From assembly GCA_026874595.1 (NCBI GenBank), contig CM049306.1:81682142-81746141 (forward strand): a stretch of DNA of 64,000 bases, in the 5' to 3' direction. Positions 24,980 to 37,655 of this stretch are shown here, piece after piece. Source of the DNA: Sipunculus nudus (Eukaryota; Annelida; Sipuncula; Golfingiida; Sipunculidae). Within the stretch, counting starts at the first letter, position 1; each line of letters starts with the position of its first letter. A program made the position numbers and the translations under genes. The notes under the pieces are model-generated. The model saw only the letters and a program-made list of their open reading frames with translations. It had not been told where the DNA came from and searched no databases.

Positions 24980-26791
24980 CCCGCTTCGGTACAAACTCGC
25001 AGGCCGAACTAGTCTACTCTTCGGCATTAGAGCACTTTCGGCAACGGATAATGAAAAACATCTCAAGGAGTAATCATATTTAATTTTGAACATCCAGCGT
25101 AGGACTGGAGTAAATGAATATACAAAGGACTGAAAACACGGTATATTACATACAACTACTGAGGATCTATTTCATAAACTAATTTTTTTTATTTTAAATG
25201 TAGTTTTCATGAAAAGAACACTTGATTCTTGAAATACAGTAACATATATAGTATACCCAACATAAACCCTTATTTAGGTTTATATATCTAATTTTGTTCT
25301 TTAAATTAATTTTATTATTATATTATTATATGGAACCTTTGTGAATGAACCCCCCCCCCCCCCCCCGTAGAACTGAAACATCTCTAATTTTATCTATTTC
25401 TTTTTCCATTTCCATGATCTAGACCACAGAAGACGGTAGCTAAATTTATAGAAAGTTTGACATATGACTTGAAAATGTTAACAATTATTTTAGCACGAGC
25501 ATTACTTGAAAAAGGTGACATTTTAGAAGTTACAAACATAGATGCGCATTTTCACCATTGACATCAGTGTGTTCTTTCCAGTTAATAGCCTTCATTATCT
25601 TGAAGAAATATAAACATTGAAGCTGGAAAAAGTTAATGTACCCCCAACCCCATTCCGACCGTAAAGCTTGACTATGTTATGAAAAATACATTAATTGTAG
25701 TTCTGGAAAAGGAACTCCCTAATATTTTATGTGACAGATGCCTCAAAATGTCCTCTTTACATTGCATATATATTTAGAAAATTTCCCAAGATTGCAGGCC
25801 CCTTTCCCCTTTATTGTACCCATAATTAACTTTAAGAAAAAATGGCAAAATATGCGAGATTAAACAAAATAAATAAAAAATATCACTATTTTAATAGACT
25901 GGGTGTAAATAACGTAATCATAGTAATAATAATATATATTAAATGTAACTTACAAAATTTTAACCCATCAGCCACAAACCCAATTTTGCGCCCCCTGTAC
26001 TCAAATTTCAATCTGGATCCGTCCCTGCTGCTGGTTAGGGTTTCAACAACTGTCACCCACAATGCACCCGAATTCTAAATACACGGATGGAGTAGGTATA
26101 AATGAGTGAAGAGGGTATAAGTCCGTCAAATATGTTGAACACAAATTGGTTCAAGGCAAATAAGAGGGCGCATATTGAAATGCAGCAAGATCACCGCCAA
26201 AATTTAATTAAATATTCCTTGTACCATTGCCGAGCTATCCTGAAATTTCATCAAAATCAGTTAATAACTATTTGAGTAATGTTGCTAACAGACAGACAAA
26301 CCAACGCCGCCAAAACTTATAACCTCCGCTTGGTGGAGGTAATTATACATAAACATGGGTGTTTTGTGGCAAGGACTTCATGGAATAAGTAATATTTTGT
26401 AAGCATGTGCATGTGAATTTTTGTAAACAGAGGGTGTTTCCTTGAAATACTAGTGTCAGTTACCCATTTTTATTTTAAAGTTTGACAGTTGAGACAAGTA
26501 GTCATGGCCTACCCACAGTGCCTAAATGAAAGAGGCTTATTTTGAGTAGAAACGACATATGACGGAAATATTTTCGTGCTTTTTTACAATTCATTCCGGC
26601 CTTCAGGCGTGACGTTACTTGTTATAGATCAGACCATGTATCCGTATAGGACGAGATCGTGAATTTTTAAACAACACCCCTTATGTGTGAAAGAGATTCC
26701 GATTTAATGAACTCAGGCAGCATAGTCTTAAATCTACCTGCATAATTGTTGAATTTCTGACCACACAAAGGCTCCTGTATAAGGGTTATAT
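24980..26791. other. LSM3 upstream region and intergenic DNA
   Basis: The first ~60 bases before the LSM3 start are relatively CpG-rich and should hold the 5' UTR and promoter, but no TATA or other element is clear. Further out are a C run at 25350-25366, AT-rich DNA and, at about 26160-26342, a repeat 3' end finishing in the hairpin-like 'CCTCCGCTTGGTGGAGG'. No gene is seen. Confidence 0.45.
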
Positions 26792-27266
26792 TAGCGTCAT
26801 ATCCATCCTCTGACATTAAGACCAGATTACTGGCCTGCCAGAGTGTCTTTACATCTAGGTTTGAGGAACCCATTATAAGGCCCCATGAGGATGCAAATAT
26901 TTTCATCATTTTTGACGCCGCCTCATGGCCTACAAGTAAACTGTTAATTAACATAAACAAGAAAAATCATTAACATTTTTTTGTGTACTTTTTTATAACA
27001 CCAAACATGAGCGAGAAACGTTCCATTTTGCAGGCGATACAGGAAATGACTCGTTACCATAGAGACGGGGTTTCGGTTTGGGTTGTGGTTCACATGTATT
27101 GTGTTAAATAATCATCCGTAGCATAATGTTAGGATTATGGGTGGATTTACCACAATATGAATGCAACATGATGGAAACCACTGCGATGCATTCCTCGATA
27201 CTGCTTGTATCACAACTCAAGTTGGCTTACCAGCCTAATTATCAATGCCTACGGATTGTCACGGCT
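26792..27266 (+). repeat. Dispersed repeat R2, copy 1 (partner at 43632)
   Basis: Runs from 'TAGCGTCATATCC' to 'TTGTCACGGCT' and is clearly homologous along its length to 43632-44211, in the same orientation ('CTCTGACATTA', 'CCAGATTACTGGCC', 'CACTGCGATGCATTCCTCGA'). It lacks about 100 bases present in copy 2. Open frames on both strands have no recognised domain. Confidence 0.65.
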
Positions 27267-27498
27267 GGGGTTATATGTGATAAAAAGCGACCACTGGATA
27301 ATGACACGGAACAGAAATCATACAGGACCTGTCACGGTGACGCTATACACTGGCCTTCTGTAATGCATGCACCCTTGCAAGAAGTTAAGATTAAAAGATT
27401 TAATCCCTTTAGAATACAAAACCCTGAACATTATAAGAGCGAATTGTGAAAGCTGCTCGTTATATTTTAAAGATTGGCCCAATTTTGTTAAAACTATC

Positions 27499-27673
27499 CA
27501 GAAGCGGATCCAAGGGGGGGGGGTCCAGGGGTTACGGACCCCCCTTTTTCATCAGAAGCAAAGTGGCCTGGACCCCCCTTTTCCAGACCTGGGGACCTTT
27601 TTTTAGGGTTTTCATTAGTCCTCCTGGGTTGGACCCCCCCCCCCCCTTTTCCTAAATCCTGGATATGCCCCTG
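27499..27673. mobile_element. Short GGATCC-type TIR element with 5 bp TSD
   Basis: Begins CAGAAGCGGATCCAAGGGG and ends with the imperfect complement GGATATGCCCCTG. CTATC flanks both sides (27494-27498 and 27674-27678). The interior is short and rich in G and C runs. It resembles the 960 bp element at 39586, which also has a CAGTGGCGGATCCA end and a 5 bp duplication. The superfamily is not assigned. Confidence 0.7.
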
Positions 27674-27869
27674 CTATCACAGCTACCTATAGAATATCCA
27701 GAATCCGAATGGACATAATACTATATGAAATGATAGACCACGTCACCACTCGTCTGCACTAGAAATATTCTCATACGTCAGCGAAAGAGAGAAAGGCTCC
27801 CTGTGGTATTTATGCTGGCAACCTGATCAAGCTCAACAAGAGAGAGGGCCTGCCCCAGTGATGGGATTA

Positions 27870-28688
27870 CATAACAGCCTGGGGAGCATAGAGAGTTGCA
27901 CTGAATGACCTACAGTGACCTCCGTGGACTGCTTGACAATGTAAGGGAATACAACAAGAGCCTCTAAACAAATTCAATAACTAGCCTAATTTTGCAGTTT
28001 TCATTTTCAAAATTCAGATTTTAACAGATTAAATCCTTATTTGTACATGCTGTGAAAATTAGATCAACAGTACTTACAGGTAAAAAACGTGCCATGGTCA
28101 AAGTTGGGCAAAATTTAAGGTACCAATTTTTTATTTTTGTTAATATTTTTTTTAAATGTAAAAGATTTTGATCTAATTTTGGTTATACAATTTAATTTTG
28201 ATTAATTAAAGTTATATTACTGGAAAAAAGTCCATAGCTTTAACATGTTTTGTCTTAAGTGATCAAATATCTTTCCTGTTTTTTTACAAAATGCATCATG
28301 TTTGGGCCCATAACTTTTTTAAATTATATAATACAGAACTTATTTCTGGCATGTACATAGGAACTATATAGAGGAATATTAATGGTAAATATGAGGAAAA
28401 ACAGATGAGTGGTTTCGATATTAGGCAGTCCTGAAGTGTGAAAATAGGTTTTTAATAAAAAATTGAGGTTTTTCCTTAATTTCTCAAAGGAACGAAGTCG
28501 CAAAGACCCAGTTTTCGGCTCGGTAGGAGATCTTGGGGACATCTAACATTATGCCGAATTTTGGATTCCTAGGTCTTACGGTTTCAAAACGTGCCACATC
28601 TACGGACGGACGGACGGACAGACGGACGGAGGACGGACAATGGACCACGACTACAGCTCAGATGACTTATAGTCAGCTGAGCTAAAAA
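27870..28688 (+). repeat. P1 tandem-core element, copy 4 (single core, 3' end intact)
   Basis: Contains 'CCATGGTCAAAGTTGGGCAA' at about 28090, 'GATATTAGGCAGTCCTGAAG', a short ACGG tract (28605-28636) and the end 'TATAGTCAGCTGAGCTAAAA'. The canonical GGGACCCATGGGTC start is missing, so it is 5'-truncated or recombined. Confidence 0.6.
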
Positions 28689-29046
28689 CGGGCCATGACC
28701 CCGGAAATGGTTTGGCATTATTTAAATGTGCTAACTTACAAAATGTAGACCAATAGCGGCCTTCTACTTGGACAAGTTTCTTTCCTCCATGTCAGCCTAT
28801 GTGACTGGATGCTGGAAACGGTTAGAATTACACCTTTCCTTTTTTGTGCACTTACTTTTTGTCTCATTTAATTAACTAAAATTACACATGAGCAGAGAAC
28901 AGGTTCTGGGAACGACAAAGCGGGAACATCCGGAGGCAGCCCTACACCTATATACCTATATGTAACAAAATTTCCCATGGTATGTACGGCAAAAATGCGC
29001 TTTCCTCTTAAACAGTGACCCCACGATTTGGTAAAATAAAGAAGTA

Positions 29047-30258
29047 CAGTGGAATCCCACAATTACGACCACCCTGGGGACTGAGCAAAGTGGTCGTAAT
29101 TTGGGGGTGGTCGTATTTGTGAAACTCTTACCGTGGTCGCATATAACACGCTGATATTTAATGTGTATCAGAGTTTATCTATTGCATATCTTTAATGTGA
29201 ATTATAACAAAATATTTTACATAGTGGAGGACCCTTATTATGAATGTTTTTTTTTTGTGTGTGTGTGTAGATGAACATATTAATTCATGATAAAAATTAA
29301 TATACATGTACACATACCTAGTAACTGATGATTAACAAATAATAACACTAATTAAGGCAATACGATTACAACCTACTAAATGCATATTGAACATAATACG
29401 TGGCTGTCGTTTATTTAGCCTTCCGTTTGAATATATATTGCGTGCACTTGAATTTTCCCGACGCTAAACTGCTGAGCCATTTGGTGCTGACTGCGCGTGG
29501 TGTTCCCGCCTTGATTAACGCCACTTTATCCTTCAAGGAGAGCTCTTTCAGAGTCCTAACATCAAGCAATTTAAATTCAGACTTAACCAGTAGAGAAATA
29601 AACTGACAACGATCTATCAGAAAATGTGAGGGATTTCCCCCATGCAAGCTTTATTTATACATTTTACTGACTGCTCAATACCCCGTGTCAGTAAGTTATG
29701 AACACATTTAGGATTAATAAGGTCGTTAATTTTACCAATGAGGATCGAACAATATGTGATGAGTTGAAATTTTAAGCCCGCAACCCCACACTTAGGGTGG
29801 CTGTAATACAGGTGATCACCGAGGGGCAATTAGCATCTGACCCCAGGTCAGACCGGCTCATTAAGTAATCAGGCCGATGATTACCCTCTTTGATCTATAA
29901 CCTTCACCTCAACGAGTCTCAGCGAAGACACCGAGTCGGGAAGAAATGCGGGACCAGATTAACACTCGGGTTAAGAAACCTTGTTACCCGCTTTTATCTT
30001 TCGTTAAGGCGCCTGTGACAAGACGCAGCCATTGACTCGTGACAAATGTTGTTTCAGTACTTCTCGGCGGTGGTCGCATTAGCGGGGTCGCATTAGCGCT
30101 GGAGCCAGGAAATCTGGTCGTAATTCTGAATTCAGGGGTGGTCGTAATTTTGAGTCATTTTTAAACATAAATAAACTAAAAAAATCGGGACCAAGCAAAA
30201 TGGTCGTAATTTTGGGGTGGTCGCAATTGTGGGGTGGATGCAAGGCGGGGTTCCACTG
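29047..30258 (-). mobile_element. Pogo/Tigger-like DNA transposon remnant, TA duplication
   Basis: The left end CAGTGGAATCCCACAATTAC and the right end GGGGTTCCACTG form inverted termini flanked by TA (29045-29046 and 30259-30260). Both subterminal regions repeat 'TGGTCGTAATTTTGGGG'-like motifs several times. CAGTGGAA termini with TA duplications are typical of pogo/Tigger elements of the Tc1/mariner superfamily. A possible remnant of the transposase DNA-binding domain lies inside. At 1.2 kb it is too short for a full transposase, so it is a deleted copy. Confidence 0.75.
29411..29602 (-). pseudogene. Possible CENP-B-type HTH remnant of the pogo-like transposase
   Basis: The minus-strand frame reads TLKELSLKDKVALIKAG followed by a Ser/Thr-rich turn and KWLSSLASGKF. 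This resembles the 'LSLKDKVxIIKA...LAxKFGVxKxT' pattern of the N-terminal CENP-B/pogo helix-turn-helix as I know the family. It lies inside an element whose termini independently suggest pogo. The frame ends soon after and no DDE catalytic domain follows. The match is short, so this is tentative. Confidence 0.35.
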
Positions 30259-30382
30259 TATAAGCTTTTGTATAGTTATTAGAAATAAACAAATTTTCAT
30301 GAAATACTTACTTTATAGTCACATGGATATGCATGCAGAAAAAGGCACATTATTCTGAGTTTTTTATGGACAATAATGAGAG

Positions 30383-30763
30383 CAGTGGCGTCAATTTTTC
30401 TTTCAAAGTGGGGGGATGACTGTGTATATTAATATATACACACACACATATACCTTTTTCAGCGTCTCTGAGTGACATATTCAACTATATATATATATAC
30501 ATATATACTTATTCATATTTCAAATAAGTGTAATATTTTAATAGAAAATAAGTTATTTTGTAATTCAAAGCAAGGTTTAGATATAACATTTTTTAGTTAA
30601 TGGATCAAGTCTTTTATTCTATTTATTAATATTTTTCATTGAAATATAATAATATTATTCTCTGAAAAGTTGGGGGGGGGGATGTTTACATTGGCCATCC
30701 CCCCCCTTGCCCAAAAGTGGGGGGTATATATACCCCCCATCCCCCCCTATATTGACGCCCCTG
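30383..30763. mobile_element. hAT-like non-autonomous element with 8 bp TSD
   Basis: The termini CAGTGGCGTCAAT and ATTGACGCCCCTG are inverted. A perfect 8 bp duplication, AATGAGAG, flanks the element at 30375-30382 and 30764-30771. The 381 bp interior is non-coding, with AT-rich stretches and G/C runs near the right end. An 8 bp duplication with CAG...CTG ends fits hAT. Confidence 0.85.
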
Positions 30764-30771
30764 AATGAGAG

Positions 30772-31998
30772 TGACCTAAAGTGCACAAAATCATGTTATT
30801 GCCACCATGCTCAAAGTAATATGATTACTATGACCTTATCTTTTGTAACCAAGGTTCAACCAGGATCTGTCTTGGGTTTCAAGTTAGAATTTACTAGGTC
30901 TAATTGTAACAATTTGTGCTCTGTTAAAGATAGGGATGCCTAATCTGTGGTTGTATAAAAAGATGGATGAAGGGTCATCAGTATTGATCAGCATGACATT
31001 ACATCAGCTGAAGTTTGCTAGGATAAAACTAGTCATCACTATTGTCTTTTACTATCAATCAACTTCTCTCCGATGTAGTCTAGAGATAGAGCATAATGAA
31101 AAATATAAGTGAAACTATGGTTATATTCCATGCTTAGGTTAATGATCTGGACACCACAAAAATAGAGGATGTTATGATTAAGAAGATCAAAGTAAATATA
31201 TTAATGGTTTTACAATCACTATACACACAAAACACATTCAAACTCAACTGATTCAACTATCACATACACTTCCTGTTTCAGAACAAACAAAAGAAGACTT
31301 TCCAAATGATTATATCATATATACAATATAACATATTTTTAAACATGACACCATTGGGGATGCTTCTCATTTTACAAAAGTAAAGTGTCCATGATCAGGA
31401 TATATATTTAAAAATATATTTTTATTATCGGTACCATATAATCAAAGCTGATAATCTTCTTACACATAAAGATAACTAAATGTGATGACAAGATAAAAAA
31501 TGTCTCATGTTTCTTTATAAACAATCTTGCATTCAACCATTTCATTTTGAACATACAGTGATAATTTAACTGTTTTAATGGACTGTATGTCCTAATGGTA
31601 GACATTTGTCTCACTATGACTACCCTGAAGGTCATCCAGGGCAAATGCATGATTTAGAATAAAGGGGACTCAAATGATCAAGTCATATTGATGGGGTAGA
31701 GCATGCAAGTAGGATGGGTAGGGGAGGGGGGGGGGGGGACCCTCCAATGATGTAGAAATCTTTTGGTAAATAAGACTGTGTTGGTACAATCCGGGTAGTT
31801 TAATTCAATGTTGGTTTCAGTATTAAACCTGCTATATTCCAGATTTTCAAGGTTGCAAAACAGGAAGTGCAGCCCCCTCCAATTCCCGCCCCACCCCCGA
31901 TCCTTCCTTGGACAAATTCATGAAGGGCTCCATCCATGTAATAGATCTGTTTCCTGAGGTCTCATGTTGCAGGTCACACACAGATGTCATGACCAACA
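30772..31998. other. Intergenic stretch downstream of UXT
   Basis: AT-rich DNA with a G run at 31728-31738. It should hold the UXT 3' UTR at its right side. TTTATT (AATAAA on the minus strand) occurs at about 31422, some 570 bases past the stop. No other gene is recognised. Confidence 0.4.
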
Positions 31999-34607
31999 CT
32001 ATAAAAAGATGTTCCTCTGTTCTGTCTGAGGATTATCATCAATACCCTGGATTTCACGCAGCCCCTGCAAAAGAAACAAAATAACCGATGTTGACCTGAT
32101 TGAATAGGAACAGCAGACTGTAAACAAACAAAAGCCTGCCAGAATCCATTAAAATCAAAACACATTTCCCTTAACCATCAAGGAATTCTGATAATATCTC
32201 GTGAAATTTGCTCCATAACTACCTACTTTCTTTTTTCTATTTTTAACAATATCTATCCATCTAGGGAAGTTTCACTGAACACGAATCCTGTTGTATGTTC
32301 ATCAAGCATGACCCTTCCACATTAATAATGGTTTTTAGATATCAATTTATATATATATATCTTAGGAAATCTTTCTTAATCCGGCACTTGCTTATTATTT
32401 TTGTAATTATTGTTAAAGGGGCCTATTCCAATATCTGAGATGTAGTTACTAAATGTCATCCTTTAGAGCCTTTTATAAAAACAGGCCAGTAAACACTGAT
32501 CCCTCTGCAAACAGGCTGTTCTTTTTCTTTATATCCACCTGAAAGTATGATGGCAGATAACAGTTTTGGTGACAGAGGTGCAAATATTTCTGTGCTCTGC
32601 CTCTCAAGAGTGAGGTCATATTTTTGTATATTTAATGTTACCTCCAACACCAGTTTGATATGAGCTTTAATCTTAGCAGCATCTCTGGTTAGCAGCTTGC
32701 TTTGTTCTGTCAGCCTAGTGGTCTTTTTGGTTATGAACTTAATAGCTTCAGGGAGGGTGAACTCAACAAAGAACCCAAATCCAACTGACACAAATATTCT
32801 GGATGCATCAGGTCTGAAATAAAAACAGATAATACCATATTTTTTATATACGTGAGATGTAAACATTTTTATCAATGTTTGCCAAATAAGTGCAAAAACA
32901 AATCAATGTGACTTTATCAAGTGTTAAAATTTTTATCAGTGGTGAATATATGAAGATTTAAGAATATGTGGGGGGGGGAGGGCTTATACAATTTACACAT
33001 TATTCTGCAAAAAATATGCAAAGATAGGGAAGAAAACAATGTGGGAAGCAAAATCTAGCACTGTTTGTCAGTATCAACCATACAAGTATATTGTTCTATC
33101 TGAAAGATATCTTTGCAAAACAAGAATATGGGGGGGGGGGGGGGGGGGGGTTTACCATTCAGTTGAGTGCCCTGCCCCCTCCCCCCCCCCCAAGAAAAAT
33201 ACCAAGGTCATATAATTCTGGTATACATGTTTATAATTGACCATATTGATTCTATAAATGTTGTCCAACTAAAAACCATTACCTAATTGACTGTATCTGT
33301 ATAAAATTTCCTCTACACATATTGTTTATACTGTTCTACATGAATGAAACAAATTCACAATATGAATGAAATTGGGAATTTTGTCATATTTTGTCATTAC
33401 TTACACTTTTGCTTGAACATAAAAGTTGCAGCCTAGGTCCACTTGTGTCTTCAACCCATCTTTCTCAAGGCCCTTGTCCTTATGGAGAAAAAGAATACAA
33501 ATAATTTTGCTGCTCAACATCTGTTAGTATAGATGTACATTTCAAAGGGGCCCAATCACCAATAAAGCATGTTGAGTTAACATGAAAAATAGCTTCTTCC
33601 CTTTAAAATAAATATGTACCTGCCAAAATATTGCCCTGAAACCATTTTCTTTCTCCTGTAAACAAATGTTAAAAACAGTGGACCAGGCGCTATGAAGGCG
33701 TCAAAATAAACACAGCGCGTTGTGCAGTGTGCATCACTGAGCCATAACACGTCAATCACGAGATGCCCAGTCTGACTTAGCCCAAAAAATGTAATACATG
33801 TTTCTGCTGGCTGAAACACAGTGTGTTGTCCCTCTTAATCATACCTCCGGTCACGTGGCTTTGTTTTGGTAAACAGACTGTGTTTACCAAAATGCAGAGC
33901 CATAACATGGTTTTAAACAGCTGTATGAGAGGAAATGAGATAGTGTGCTGGGATGGTTTTGATGGGAAACATTTGTATAAAGCAAAAACAGAACTGATAG
34001 TGTGAAAGGATAGCCATAATTTAGCGCCTGATTATGTCCCTTTAAAAGTTTGGATTCCTTCTGGTAATATATTTGAACATACTAGTATACCTGATATATT
34101 TGAAAACAAATCACAGAAAATCATGGATTAACAGAAATACTTTCTTCTCACCCATCTGAGCATTTAAGGTATTCAATACGCGGCTATGGAGATCCCAGAT
34201 CTACTGTAGTGGAGGCGCGTAAGTGCTGCTGCACCAGCAGCATTGCGGGCAAAAACAAATTGGCCAACAGCAATTGTGCATAAGGATCATCATCAGCTTT
34301 TCTTTTATTACCAAAGGGCAAATGACAAAGCCAATCACAAAGCTTACTTGGATTTGCTCTATGACTGTCTTGAGCTGTAGGTAATCAGACAACTGGCTAT
34401 ATATCTTGTCTCTCTCATCCAACACCTTCCTGCAATTATAGAAATGAAATGCTTTAATTCCCAACATATACTTTATTAAATGTCAATGCATGATATGCAA
34501 AAATTGCAGCAAAATCATGTTAATTTATAAATGTTTATGAATGTTACACCTATTTGTGCCTTATATTGTATATATAAATATATATTTGTAATTTTGTATT
34601 TTAATAA

Positions 34608-34667
<60 letters not shown>

Positions 34668-35125
34668 GTTAAGATAACCTACTATATTAATAAGTAGAGG
34701 GGAAATGTTTATTCTACAAAAAATAATTATATCAATTAACACTTGCATTATTTGTGGCTTATCGATGGGTTTATCAAATACACTTTTTTATCCTTTTTTA
34801 GTGTATGACGGGGGGGGGGAGGGGCTGGTTAGCGACATGCTTTCAAATTAAGCAAAGGTATTCACTACGTTACGGCACGATATATGTACGTTTTACATGT
34901 AGCAATGAAAATGCAGTGCTGAGAGTCCATCCCAGATTTCTTGTCAATGCGGCCAGCAAACTTTACTCATGGATATGGTTGTGCTCCAGTTGTTAACTGA
35001 AATACTGGTACAAAGACATAGATATAAGATAATGTCAGGTCAACACACCGTAGGTCTTCTTTCAAAGTCTCACTGACAAACTGCTCATATTTCAGAACCT
35101 TGCTGGCCAACTCCGATTCATCCAT
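31999..35125 (-). CDS. UXT: UXT, prefoldin-like alpha-class chaperone subunit
   Basis: Complete five-exon gene on the minus strand: 35049-35125, 34348-34429, 33405-33478, 32642-32813 and 31999-32064, encoding 156 residues. The introns are GT-AG and the phases agree at every junction. An in-frame TGA lies a few codons before the chosen ATG. Diagnostic segments are KVLDERDKIYSQLSDYLQLK, QVDLGCNFYVQ, the SRIFVSVGFGFFVEFTLPEA hairpin region and KAHIKLVLEGLREIQG. They align with vertebrate UXT (157 residues, from memory) in order and spacing. The family folds as two long coiled-coil helices flanking beta hairpins. UXT belongs to the URI/prefoldin-like module of the R2TP (PAQosome) co-chaperone and has reported nuclear cofactor roles. 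The gene looks intact. Intron 2 (between the second and third exons) carries an M1 MITE, and intron 1 a (TA)n tract. Confidence 0.96.
33544..34045 (+). mobile_element. MITE family M1, copy b (full length)
   Basis: The most complete copy. It begins AAAGGGGCCCAATCACC and ends GATTATGTCCCTTTAAA, an imperfect terminal inverted repeat of about 17 bp. It is about 500 bp long, non-coding, and sits inside a UXT intron. Confidence 0.8.
34611..34664. repeat. (TA)n microsatellite
   Basis: About 27 TA units in UXT intron 1. Confidence 0.95.
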
Positions 35126-36616
35126 GACCAAATCAACCCCAGGTCAACGCGGAGTAGCAAAACTGACTGTCCCCTTCAGTTATGCTTTAATTGGTGATGG
35201 ATCAAAATTATGCCCTCCGTCTTCACATTTCTCCCACACATAAAAACGCTGGTGTCTAGCACCTTCGAAAGTCAGCACGCGTTCACATTTTGCCAATCTT
35301 TTGCTGACAGACGTACTGGTTCCCTGCTTTGATTTTCCCCAAAACGGAAAACTCGTCAAAAACCTGTTCGGTTACAATTAAGCGGGGAACTAGTCTATGT
35401 GTGCGGGACCTGCTTTTAAAAGCCTTGGGCTATTATTTAAAACTATTTTTTTATTGCAAAGAAACCTAAACCTGAGATTTCAAATTAAAAGGTCAAAGTA
35501 ATGTTGTTCTGGATTTTAAAAATTATTAAATCTAAATGTACCATCTGGTGAAATAATCTTGCACAAAAAATGTGTCTTTTAGCTGAATGAAAAATATCCT
35601 TAATTGTTGTTTTCAATTTGCTTGTACTAAAATAAGAGATGGCAGGCTTTTCCAGTTATAGGCCTACATAGGTTATTTTCCATGCCTGTCCATGCAACGG
35701 CAAAAAAAATTAACCTAATGATATATTACTTCTTTAAAAAAATGTTCTGGTTGCACAAATAGGGATATTTGCACGTTTCTGCACACGAGGTTAATTCAAC
35801 TGGAGATTAAAATCCTGCAAAGCCCGGGGTGTATCAAACCTTCCAAGATAAAACTAATAAAAAAACGGTTGTCAAAATATCAACGGCATACCGTACACGC
35901 TAAAGGTTGGTTATTCATAAGTGCATTGTCGGTATCCGTAGTCCGGAAAAATCGCTTTGTACAGTTTTTTAACTACATGTATATGCTATTTTCATTTGTA
36001 TGCGTAGTTCATATATGCGCAGTCCGAATCCGCACGTTTCCGCAAGCGATTTTAGCGCACTACATGCATACAAATCACCTTGTCAGTTTCATATTTTGTA
36101 AAGTTTTCCTTTTCATGCCGCGTTGTATTTGAAATTATGAACGTTCTCTAAATGGCATTTCTGCCATCAATCTTTTGGAAGCCAAACACGCTCTCATTTG
36201 GTTTGCACAGTGCAAGTGTGTGGTCCTTTTTCATCATTCAGAAAATATTTTCTAAACGTTTGAAGTGTCAACACCAGTTCGGCGTAATAATTATTAATAT
36301 TTATATAATAAATTAAACTAACTTTTGAAGTTAATATACAAAATTGCCTGACAACTTTTTTGATTAAATGGCTTAAAAAGTAAAATCTTTGTATATCGAG
36401 CACATTTCCACACGGAGTACCCACCGCGCATATGTGTACTTATGGATAACGAACTTTGCGGATACGGACTGCGCATCCGAGACTGTATGTACTCAATGAA
36501 AATCATTAATAATAAGACGATTCGCATATTACATATCGTTTTCATATATCGATATTATGTCAATCGTGACTGAAACTATAGTAAAACTAAGGTTTATGTT
36601 ACAAATTTAAACATCT
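35126..36616. other. UXT upstream region, no gene recognised
   Basis: The first few hundred bases should contain the UXT promoter; no TATA box stands out. Around 35930-36480, related short motifs (GGTATCCGTAGTCCGG, GCGGATACGGACTGCGCA) occur in opposite orientations. This suggests an old inverted-repeat element, but the arms are too diverged to delimit. Confidence 0.4.
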
Positions 36617-37350
36617 TAAAGGGGCCTAATCACCTATAACTATATTGAATTAAGACAAAAAATAGCTTCTTCCATTTAAAATAAATTTGAAACTGCCAAA
36701 ATATTACCCTGAATCCTTTTGCTTCACCTGTAAACGAGTGTTAAAAATAGCGGACCGGGCGCGATCACAAGTGCCAACATAAATACAGTGCGTACATCGC
36801 CTGGGCCACAACACCTGACAATCAGGAAATGCAATGACTGACTTAGACTGGTACCCCGCTCTATTATGGCACCGCTGCTCTAGGCCAATCATAGAGACGG
36901 GCGTACAACGCCATCTTACGTACTCCCGGCAGACTGGTTCCAACTCAAGTATGTATTATATATGATAAAAATAAGCATTTCGTTTGCTCAAAGAAGTTGC
37001 CAAAAGTTGACTGTACATTTCGCCTGACATTAATGATTAGATTAATAGATATTGATAGTAAATCAAAGTAATACAAAAATAGTAATACCAAAGATTCAGT
37101 ATATCTTATTATCTATTAAATACTTGTCCACGCTGGCTGAAACATCGCGTGTTGCGGCTCACAATCGGACCTCAGGTCACGCGGCCTTGTTATGGTAAAC
37201 AGACACACACATGGACTTTACCAACACACAGAGCCATAACAAGGGGTTAAACAGCCGTATGCGAGGTAATGAGGCTGTGTACTGGAATGGTTTTGCTGGG
37301 TAACACTTGTTTCATGACTGAAATATTGCATATATATTGGTCCTTTATAA
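36617..37350 (+). mobile_element. MITE family M1, copy c, with internal insertion
   Basis: Starts TAAAGGGGCCTAATCACC and ends near GGTCCTTTATAA. Relative to copies a and b it contains about 280 extra bases (roughly 36845-37122) between 'ACTGACTTAG' and 'GCTGGCTGAAACATCGCG'. No ends of a second element were resolved. Confidence 0.65.
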
Positions 37351-37655
37351 CTCGATCCCTAACACAAGAGTAGTGGCGATAACTAAAATTTTAATTTGGC
37401 GTGGTCTTCATCCATGCAAATTCATCTCAGGTGTAGTTTGATATATTGGCATGAACTTAGGCATTTTCATAGATCATCTGAGTAAAAATTGTAAATATCT
37501 CATTACCATGTACATCTTGGTTATAAAAATTCCCCCCCCCCCCTCAAGTAGCATGTCAATATGGTGTAGGACTTCCCCCACAGATAAAATATAACAAGAC
37601 AGCAATTTAAGTTATAAATCACCGAATTCCGAATTGGGAATGGTACATACACATA

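Noticed and set aside
26667-26960. 97-codon minus-strand open frame in repeat R2
   Set aside because: Only part of it is shared with the second R2 copy, where the frame is broken; no family recognised.
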